NCBI GenBank assembly: GCA_903870235.1
Contig: CAIQCA010000146.1
Span: 1 to 5,026 of the forward strand
Direction of reading: 5' to 3'
Origin: an uncultured bacterium
Lineage (GTDB): Bacteria; Patescibacteriota; Minisyncoccia; Phycocordibacterales; PALSA-1337
Length of the DNA: 5,026 nucleotides
Below are positions 1 through 4,547 of this stretch, piece after piece; positions within the stretch are counted from its first letter, which is position 1; each line of letters begins with the position of its first letter. A model generated the notes under the pieces. It saw nothing but the letters and a program-made list of their open reading frames with translations. It did not search any database and was not told the DNA's origin. The position numbers and the translations under genes are program-made.

Positions 1-17
1 GGATTTTTGTTTTTTGA

Positions 18-23
18 TATAAA
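18..23 (+). promoter_or_regulatory. possible -10 box of the tRNA-Leu/miaA transcript
   Basis: TATAAA lies 11 bases before the tRNA and would place transcription start close to the mature 5' end, as is usual for tRNA genes. The matching -35 region would fall at or before the window edge, so it cannot be judged. The T-rich run at 4-15 could equally be the tail of a terminator for a gene to the left. This is a weak call made from one hexamer. Confidence 0.3.
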
Positions 24-34
24 CTTTGACCTAA

Positions 35-116
35 GCCGGGATGGCGGAATTGGTAGACGCATACGACTCAAAATCGTACGGAGAAATCCATGGGAGTTCG
101 ATTCTCCCTCCCGGCA
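35..116 (+). tRNA. tRNA-Leu, anticodon CAA
   Basis: Full cloverleaf with a long variable arm, read by hand. The acceptor arm is GCCGGGA (35-41) paired with TCCCGGC (109-115), with discriminator A116. The D-stem is GCG (44-46) with CGC (58-60), and the loop contains GG at 52-53. The anticodon stem is TACGA (62-66) with TCGTA (74-78), and the loop CTCAAAA gives anticodon CAA at 69-71, which reads UUG. The variable arm has a GGA/TCC stem, typical of class II tRNAs such as Leu. The T-arm is GGGAG (92-96), loop TTCGATT, CTCCC (104-108). The 3' CCA is not encoded (CAC follows A116), so a CCA-adding enzyme is needed. Residues 36-38 of the loop are AAA, the recognition sequence of MiaA, whose gene starts 52 bases downstream on the same strand. 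Confidence 0.96.
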
Positions 117-168
117 CACTTAATAGGAAAACATAAGGTCACGCCAGATACGTTAAAGATAGCCAAAT

Positions 169-1143
169 ATGGCCCCAAAAAATAAACTTCTAGTAATCCT
201 AGGCCCAACCGCGACCGGAAAAAGTGACTTGGCGGTAGCTTTGGCCAAATGGATAGAAAAAGAAAAAATCGGCGGCTATAGTGGCGCTGAGATTATTTCG
301 GCAGACTCAAGACAAGTCTATAAGGGTTTAGATATTGGCACAGGGAAAATTACCAAAGAAGAGATGCAGGGTATCCCCCACTATTGTTTAGATATCGTTG
401 AACCACAAGAAAGAGTATCGGTAATAGATTGGAAGAAATCGGCTGAAGCGGCGATTGCTGAAATAGGCGCACGCGAAAAATTGCCAATAATCTGTGGCGG
501 TACCGGTTTTTATATTTCTGCTTTGATTGATGAATTGAATTTTCCTGATGTAGAAACTGATTTTGCTGAACAAAAAAGTTTGGAGGGACGACATATTGAG
601 GAATTGTTTGCGGAGTTGCAAAGGCTAGACCCTAGACGAGCTAAAGACATGGAAAATGGAGGCGACTCGCAAAATGCTCGACGGCTAGCACGGGCCATAC
701 TTATAGCTAGAGAACTGGGGTCAGTACCTATATTAAATGAGTCGTCGAAAATCAGCGAAATTGGTTATGGGGGTGAAAATTCATCAAAATACGAACCTCT
801 AATAATAGGGCTCATCATGTCAGATGAGATACTCAAGGAGCGTATACGTGCCCGTCTGAAAAAAAGATTGGATAATGGCATGATTGAAGAGGCACAAAAA
901 TTGGGCCTCTCATATGAGCGCATGGATGAACTAGGATTGGAATACCGCTACTTGGCAAAATTTTTGCAAGGCGAACTTACGCGTGAGCAGTTAGTAGAGA
1001 CGCTTTCTACAAAAATCTGGCAATATGCCCGAAGACAAAAAACTTGGTTCAAAAGGGATAAAAAGATTGAATGGTTTGCGCCGACTGATATAGAAAAGAT
1101 CGAGACTCTAATTAATGGAAAAATTCAGGCTCCAATTAAGTAG
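169..1143 (+). CDS. miaA: tRNA dimethylallyltransferase (MiaA)
   Basis: Cytoplasmic enzyme that transfers a dimethylallyl group from DMAPP to N6 of A37 in tRNAs reading UNN codons (i6A37), which stabilises codon pairing. Visible family signatures: P-loop GPTATGKS (residues 12-19), the ADSRQVYKGLDIGTGK block (45-60) with the catalytic Asp-Ser, CGGTGFY (109-115), a basic ARRLARA segment (170-176), GLEYRYL (256-262), which is the variant of the usual GYR motif, and QYARRQKTWFKRD (285-297) near the C-terminus. At 324 residues it is slightly longer than typical members (about 300-315), with short Gly/Ser-containing extra loops near residues 31-40, 162-168 and 199-206. ATG 169 is the first possible start, because TAG at 160-162 closes the frame upstream. 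No convincing SD precedes it. It follows tRNA-Leu(CAA), a likely substrate, with no terminator visible between, so co-transcription is plausible. Confidence 0.96.
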   Translation: MAPKNKLLVILGPTATGKSDLAVALAKWIEKEKIGGYSGAEIISADSRQVYKGLDIGTGKITKEEMQGIPHYCLDIVEPQERVSVIDWKKSAEAAIAEIGAREKLPIICGGTGFYISALIDELNFPDVETDFAEQKSLEGRHIEELFAELQRLDPRRAKDMENGGDSQNARRLARAILIARELGSVPILNESSKISEIGYGGENSSKYEPLIIGLIMSDEILKERIRARLKKRLDNGMIEEAQKLGLSYERMDELGLEYRYLAKFLQGELTREQLVETLSTKIWQYARRQKTWFKRDKKIEWFAPTDIEKIETLINGKIQAPIK

Positions 1144-1328
1144 AGGCGGCCAAATTCTTAATAGGTAACGTGGTGGGCCTAGCCAAGCACTAAGTCTTTT
1201 TGTACATATGGAATTTGGGCCTAAATTTGGACCAAATTCGCTATGTAGTAATAAACCACCCCGCGGCAAGCCGACGAGGTATATGGTAATAAACACTGAC
1301 ACTGACTCGCGCGCGGCGGCGCATCAAC
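1144..1328. other. convergent intergenic region with short repeats and hairpins
   Basis: This lies between the end of miaA and the terminator of the opposing gene, and I see no credible gene in it. It holds CCAAATTC at 1150-1157 and 1232-1239, its complement GAATTTGG at 1211-1218, and a second AATTTGG at 1224-1230. TGGGCCTA is repeated at 1174-1181 and 1216-1223. There is a hairpin at 1258-1280, a tandem CACTGA pair within 1293-1307, and a GC-only run around 1308-1322. A short run TTTTT (1197-1201) follows a weak stem at 1173-1190 and could be a poor terminator for miaA, but the stem is irregular. Confidence 0.6.
1211..1239. repeat. 8-bp inverted repeat GAATTTGG / CCAAATTC
   Basis: GAATTTGG (1211-1218) pairs perfectly with CCAAATTC (1232-1239) across a 13-base loop. 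The loop contains another AATTTGG (1224-1230), which can pair with the same 3' arm across a single base. A further CCAAATTC copy at 1150-1157 can compete for the 5' arm. No T-run follows on either strand, so it is not a standard terminator. Its function is unknown. Confidence 0.6.
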
Positions 1329-1377
1329 AAAAAACCGCCCAGCGCGCACCAAAACATATGGTGTGCAACTAGGGCGG
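1329..1377 (-). terminator. intrinsic terminator of the 170-residue NrdJ-like gene
   Basis: On the minus strand the outer stem CCGCCC (1377-1372) pairs with GGGCGG (1340-1335) and is followed at once by six T residues (1334-1329). An inner stem is formed by the segments around 1361-1366 and 1344-1350, with one A-C mismatch. It begins 16 bases after the stop codon of the minus-strand gene at 1393-1905. The plus strand has no T-run beyond the hairpin, so it serves the leftward transcript. Confidence 0.85.
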
Positions 1378-1392
1378 CGGAATTACCTGGAA

Positions 1393-1905
1393 TTAACCAG
1401 AGGAACTGTCAGCCAATCGATGAGGTTTGGCTGGCGGTGGTTCAATCCTGGAATCACTAATAATCTTGACTTCATGTTCCAGCCGTTTGAACAGATGTTC
1501 AACAATGCCGGAATTCGGGCCTCTTCGAGCAAAGACCTTGAAAATAACTTCCGTTGGAACGCCGTACTGCAAGGCCAACGACAACATTATTCCCAGGGAA
1601 TCGATCAAATCATGAACGATCGGCCGATTATCGAGAACCGAGATTTTTACTTCGCCAGGTTGACCATCTTCAAAGATTGAAACCTGGATGCTTCCCTTGT
1701 GACCACCGATATCGAAACGAAGGTGGCTCGTGCGAGAAACTTTGGCCGGAGCAATACGTAGTGGTGTAACACCCCGTCTGTGGGCCAACTCCAGTTCTTG
1801 ATTGAGCCAAGCAATTTGCCGCCTCAATTCAACTGGATCATTTTCCTCGAGACCCATCTTCTTGTGAACATTAACGCCATCAGAACCTTTGGTATTTTTA
1901 TCCAA
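1393..1905 (-). CDS. cysteine-free TSCPD / NrdJ C-terminal-domain-like protein (170 aa)
   Basis: Paralogue of the protein encoded next door at 2024-2695 and, through it, of the C-terminal domain of class II (B12-dependent) ribonucleotide reductase. Shared blocks in order: a short helical leader ENDPVELRRQIAWLNQEL (21-38), FDIGGHKG (64-71), FEDGQPGE (78-85) and SLALQYGVPTEV (109-120), then IVEHLFKRLEHEV (134-146), which parallels the ISDYMFRWL segment of the neighbour. It ends in a Pro/Ser-rich stretch (155-170) where the neighbour continues into a cysteine-rich tail. There is no cysteine anywhere, so it cannot do thiol relay. The start is TTG at 1905, chosen because GGAGG (1919-1915) lies 9 bases upstream. 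ATG at 1857 is possible but has a weaker SD. It has its own promoter and terminator. The function is unknown; a structural or regulatory partner of a reductase is one guess. Confidence 0.8.
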   Translation of the reverse strand: MDKNTKGSDGVNVHKKMGLEENDPVELRRQIAWLNQELELAHRRGVTPLRIAPAKVSRTSHLRFDIGGHKGSIQVSIFEDGQPGEVKISVLDNRPIVHDLIDSLGIMLSLALQYGVPTEVIFKVFARRGPNSGIVEHLFKRLEHEVKIISDSRIEPPPAKPHRLADSSSG

Positions 1906-1914
1906 ATCAAGGAG

Positions 1915-1919
1915 CCTCC
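1915..1919 (-). promoter_or_regulatory. SD sequence GGAGG supporting a TTG start
   Basis: GGAGG on the minus strand, 9 bases before TTG at 1905. An ATG at 1921-1919 overlaps it but opens only a four-codon frame ending in TGA at 1909-1907, so TTG 1905 is the best start for the 170-residue protein. Confidence 0.6.
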
Positions 1920-1933
1920 ATTCTCCGCTACTG

Positions 1934-1961
1934 ATGTTACCTTGTACAAAACGGTTGTCAA
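1934..1961 (-). promoter_or_regulatory. sigma-70-type promoter of the 170-residue NrdJ-like gene
   Basis: On the minus strand a perfect -35 box TTGACA (1961-1956) and a -10-like TAACAT (1939-1934, four of six consensus matches) are separated by 16 bases. Transcription would start near 1927, giving a leader of about 20 bases that contains the SD. It lies just past the terminator of the upstream gene, which fits an independent transcription unit. Confidence 0.6.
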
Positions 1962-1984
1962 ATTAAATTTGATTATTCATAGAC

Positions 1985-2012
1985 AAAAAAACTCACCAGA
2001 CAGCCGGTGAGC
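1985..2012 (-). terminator. intrinsic terminator of the 223-residue NrdJ-like gene
   Basis: On the minus strand CTCACC (2011-2006) pairs with GGTGAG (1997-1992) across an 8-base loop, followed by seven T residues (1991-1985). It begins about a dozen bases after the stop codon at 2024 and separates the two paralogous genes into distinct transcripts. Confidence 0.88.
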
Positions 2013-2023
2013 TTTGAGGGTGT

Positions 2024-2695
2024 TTAGGAACAACCCATGGAATTGCCGCAATTGAGGCACTTATAGCAAGCGCCATTACGAACCGTGATTGCACCACACG
2101 TGTCACAAAGTGGTGATTCAGCAAGAGCATGTGCAACGATATCCACTGGTGTTCGTGGTGGTTTCGGCCCAGACTGCCCTCCTTGCACTGGCAGAGCCTC
2201 CGGTTTGGCTTGTGACGAAAACCGCTCGCGATACCCCGGAAAATACTGGAAAGCCAGCCATCGGAACATATAATCCGAAATCGACTTAGCGATCGGAATC
2301 TCCGGATTCTTGGTGAAACCACTCGGTTCAAAACGCATGTGTGCCAATTTTCGCTCCAACACCTCAATCGGCACATTGTATTGCAAGGCCAAACTTGTGA
2401 GCGTACCGATAGTGTCCAGCAAGCCACCAATCGTCGAACCTTCCTTGGCCATGGTGATAAACAATTCACCGGGCCTGCCGTCTTCATATTCACCAACGGT
2501 GATATAGCCCTCGTGACCAGCGATATCGAACTTGTGAGTAATCGCCTTCCTGGTGTCAGGTAGCGGCTTGCGCGCCACAATTTCTTGAAGGCGCTCAATC
2601 TCGTGGTTGAGTTCCACAATCCTTCGTTCAAGCGATGCCCGATCATTCATTGGGCCCTGTGCAGGGCCATCACAAACTTCATCTTGCATTCCCAT
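2024..2695 (-). CDS. stand-alone class II ribonucleotide reductase C-terminal (TSCPD, NrdJb-like) protein
   Basis: Closely resembles the C-terminal region of B12-dependent ribonucleotide reductase, but without the catalytic barrel. Order of parts: N-terminal segment with Cys8, a short predicted coiled coil (about 20-40), then the TSCPD-type domain with HKFDIAGHEGYITVGEYEDG (54-73), PGELFITMAKEGST (75-88), SLALQYNVPIEV (101-112), AHMRFEPSGFTKNPEIPIAKS (118-138) and DYMFRWLAF (141-149). A Pro/Gly-rich linker (about 165-185) leads to a tail with cysteines at 197, 200, 210, 213, 216 and 222, which looks like a zinc ribbon plus a terminal thiol. In class II enzymes this tail passes electrons from thioredoxin to the active site. 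A split enzyme, NrdJa plus NrdJb, is known in Pseudomonas aeruginosa; this could be the NrdJb partner of a core encoded elsewhere. ATG 2695 is supported by AAGGAG (2707-2702) 6 bases upstream. Function without the core is uncertain. Confidence 0.85.
   Translation of the reverse strand: MGMQDEVCDGPAQGPMNDRASLERRIVELNHEIERLQEIVARKPLPDTRKAITHKFDIAGHEGYITVGEYEDGRPGELFITMAKEGSTIGGLLDTIGTLTSLALQYNVPIEVLERKLAHMRFEPSGFTKNPEIPIAKSISDYMFRWLAFQYFPGYRERFSSQAKPEALPVQGGQSGPKPPRTPVDIVAHALAESPLCDTCGAITVRNGACYKCLNCGNSMGCS
2653..2668. repeat. 7-bp inverted repeat inside the 5' end of the NrdJb-like gene
   Basis: GGCCCTG (2653-2659) and CAGGGCC (2662-2668) are perfect arms separated by two bases. They encode residues 10-15 of the NrdJb-like protein and end three bases before an internal in-frame ATG at 2650. 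That ATG begins the part conserved with the paralogue. Confidence 0.6.
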
Positions 2696-2734
2696 TTGAG
2701 ACTCCTTATTTTAATTCCCCTCTGTTCTCTAACT

Positions 2735-2765
2735 AGTAAACTACGCTTAAAATCAAGTTTGTCAA
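2735..2765 (-). promoter_or_regulatory. possible promoter of the 223-residue NrdJ-like gene
   Basis: On the minus strand a perfect -35 box TTGACA (2765-2760) lies in the gap after rarA. The -10 is unclear: TTTACT (2740-2735) matches four of six positions but leaves a 19-base spacer, while TAGTTT (2743-2738) has a 16-base spacer and three matches. A direct repeat TAGTT occurs at 2743-2739 and 2735-2731. No terminator is visible after rarA, so readthrough from rarA may also feed this gene. Confidence 0.45.
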
Positions 2766-2784
2766 ATCGGCTACACGGAGTTTT

Positions 2785-4038
2785 TTATTTTTCGATACCC
2801 CTCTTCTTTATAATCAAATACTTTTTATCTTTTAATTTTTCTGGTAGATACGATTCAGCGTCACCAACTTTACCAGCATTGGGATACTTTTCATAACCCT
2901 TACCATAACCAAGCTCTTTCATGAGTTTTGTCGGTGCATTACGTACTTTGAGAGGAATAGGTATGTTACCAAGCTTGCGCACGTCTTCTTGTGCGCTACG
3001 AAGCGCTTCGTAAGCGCTCCGATCTTTGGCAGCTAAAGCCAAAAAAGTTGTACCGTGAACGAGGTTAATAGCCGCTTCAGGCATACCGATAACTTCTACC
3101 GCTTGAAAGACTGCATTTGCGACAACCAAAGCTGTTGGCTGTGCCAGACCGATATCCTCAGAAGCAAAGATGACCATGCGTCTGGCAATGAACTTCGGAT
3201 CCTCGCCTCCCTCCAACATGCGAGCCAGATAATAAACTGCTGCATCTACATCGCTAGCACGCATACTCTTTATATAAGCTGAGATAGTGTCGTAATGCTC
3301 TTCACCTTTTTTATCGAACCTCAAGAAAGCGTGCTCGAAAGTATTCTTGATATTTTCCAGAGTTATCGAACCATAAAGCCTCTTGGTATTTTCTATAGCC
3401 GTAATGGCGATGCGAGCATCTCCGTTAGCGAGACCAACAAGCCAATTCAAAGCATCCTTAGGAATCTTTATCTTTGTCCGAAGAATGATCTTCTTGAGAT
3501 CATCATCTCCAAGTGACTTCAATACAAAGACTCTGCAACGAGACAACAAAGCCGGTATAACTTCGAAACTTGGATTCTCAGTAGTTGCGCCAATCAGCGT
3601 CAACTTACCATTTTCAACATACGGTAAAAGAAAATCTTGTTGGGCTTTATTGAAACGGTGGATCTCATCTAGAAAGAGCAACTTAGGCCTCTGCTCCATG
3701 AGTGTGTTCGGATCTTCCAAAATCTTCTTAATGTCATCCTTGCCGGCATTTACCGCAGAAAGTTCATAAAGGCGTGCATTCAAAGCCTTGGCATATATAC
3801 GTGCGATAGTTGTCTTGCCAACACCAGGTGGCCCCCAGAGTACAAATGAAAAAAGGTGTTTATCTTTTATAGCTTGATACAAAGGACCCGGAGATTTTTT
3901 CGCCCCAACTGCGGCGGCGCCGACACCAGCAGAATCGCTGCGCTTTGATGGGCCCCCACCACCTGCACCAACCAGATGTTCCTGACCGACAAAGTCCTTG
4001 AGTGTTTGCGGACGAATTTTGTTGGCGAGGGGTTCCAT
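2785..4038 (-). CDS. rarA: replication-associated recombination protein A (RarA/MgsA), AAA+ ATPase
   Basis: ATPase related to clamp-loader subunits and RuvB that acts at stalled forks and single-strand gaps. Motifs seen: N-terminal PLANKIRPQTLKDFVGQEHL (3-22), Walker A GPPGVGKT (69-76), Walker B LLFLDEIHRFNKAQQDFLLP (120-139), sensor 1 GATTENPSFEV (150-160), an SRCR arginine-finger region (167-170) and sensor 2 GDARI (206-210). The C-terminal oligomerisation part includes EHYDTISAYIKSMRASDVDA (247-266) and EGGEDPKFIARRM (276-288). Length 417 is within the family range, but about 25 Gly/Ala/Ser-rich residues (24-48) are inserted before Walker A. The start at ATG 4038 keeps the conserved N-terminus; upstream there is only a purine-rich AGAAGAG about 14 bases away, so the SD is weak. 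It follows the DUF5680 gene by 46 bases and probably shares its transcript. No terminator is evident at its 3' end. Confidence 0.96.
   Translation of the reverse strand: MEPLANKIRPQTLKDFVGQEHLVGAGGGGPSKRSDSAGVGAAAVGAKKSPGPLYQAIKDKHLFSFVLWGPPGVGKTTIARIYAKALNARLYELSAVNAGKDDIKKILEDPNTLMEQRPKLLFLDEIHRFNKAQQDFLLPYVENGKLTLIGATTENPSFEVIPALLSRCRVFVLKSLGDDDLKKIILRTKIKIPKDALNWLVGLANGDARIAITAIENTKRLYGSITLENIKNTFEHAFLRFDKKGEEHYDTISAYIKSMRASDVDAAVYYLARMLEGGEDPKFIARRMVIFASEDIGLAQPTALVVANAVFQAVEVIGMPEAAINLVHGTTFLALAAKDRSAYEALRSAQEDVRKLGNIPIPLKVRNAPTKLMKELGYGKGYEKYPNAGKVGDAESYLPEKLKDKKYLIIKKRGIEK
2997..3012. repeat. perfect 16-bp palindrome within rarA
   Basis: TACGAAGCGCTTCGTA reads the same on both strands. 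GCGCT (2993-2997) and AGCGC (3013-3017) extend the dyad by further pairs if one base is bulged. It encodes part of the C-terminal domain of RarA (residues about 340-349). The reading frame is normal across it. Confidence 0.7.
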
Positions 4039-4084
4039 ATGATTTTTATTATCTCTTCTGATTTGAAATATAAGATTGAAATAG

Positions 4085-4543
4085 CTACTTAATCAAGCCT
4101 CCATGAAATACCGCAAAATATACCAATTTACCGTCTTTTTCTATCTCTTCACGACCTTCAAATTGTTTCAAGTCACCACGTATCTTGTTTGTATATTTAC
4201 AGTTGCCGGAGACGTACAAACTTGGTCCACGAACCGGAATAAGATCATTTTTTTCTTGACCCAATGCCCCCCTTAGAGATTTGTCGATCTCCTCTTCAGT
4301 TAATCCAGGGTCCGTATAGCCGTTATAATTCATAGCCCAAACCGGTTTTCCGCCTTCGTAAACAACTTCTTCGCCAATAAAATTAAGACTACCAAAAAAA
4401 GTATCGTGGTAAAGTAAATCACCAACACTGTATTCATAATCTCTAGAGCCCGGTCTTTGAGACTTAACTTTTTTAGCCGTCGCGGAAGCGTAGGTATTTT
4501 TCTTGGCGACCTTCAAGAAATCTGACAGTTTTTTTATATCCAT
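4085..4543 (-). CDS. DUF5680 family protein
   Basis: A 152-residue soluble protein that I place in the DUF5680 family by its motif order: N-terminal LSDFLKVAKKNTYAS (6-20), RPGSRDYEY (30-38), LLYHDTFFG (43-51), NFIGEEVVYEGGKPVWAMNY (54-73) and a C-terminal YFAVFHGGLIK (142-152). The family is often found fused behind an HTH domain in XRE-type regulators; here it stands alone with no HTH. Its biochemical role is not known. ATG 4543 starts 4 bases after the stop of the LexA-like gene, and the rarA start is 46 bases beyond its end, so it is probably the middle gene of a lexA-DUF5680-rarA operon. There is no signal peptide or membrane segment. The translation signal is weak, and coupling with the upstream gene is plausible. 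Confidence 0.8.
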   Translation of the reverse strand: MDIKKLSDFLKVAKKNTYASATAKKVKSQRPGSRDYEYSVGDLLYHDTFFGSLNFIGEEVVYEGGKPVWAMNYNGYTDPGLTEEEIDKSLRGALGQEKNDLIPVRGPSLYVSGNCKYTNKIRGDLKQFEGREEIEKDGKLVYFAVFHGGLIK

Positions 4544-4547
4544 AAAA

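Noticed and set aside
1108..1302. 64-residue minus-strand open frame across the end of miaA and the intergenic region
   Set aside because: No recognisable domain, no SD, and it overlaps miaA antisense and runs through hairpin-forming sequence.
1363..1680. 105-residue plus-strand open frame opposite the 170-residue gene
   Set aside because: It begins inside the minus-strand terminator and is antisense to a gene supported by paralogy, so it is a chance frame.
1907..1921. Four-codon upstream frame (ATG to TGA) before the 170-residue gene
   Set aside because: The nearest SD-like GGAG is only one base from its ATG, and such a tiny frame is expected by chance. Translational coupling to TTG 1905 cannot be supported.
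1393..2695. A single broken nrdJ gene split by frameshift
   Set aside because: The two reading frames are homologous to each other rather than consecutive parts of one protein. Each has its own SD, promoter candidate and terminator.
2731..2743. Direct repeat AACTA with 8-base period as an operator
   Set aside because: It is only five bases, in an AT-rich promoter region. It is too short to claim without a second example.
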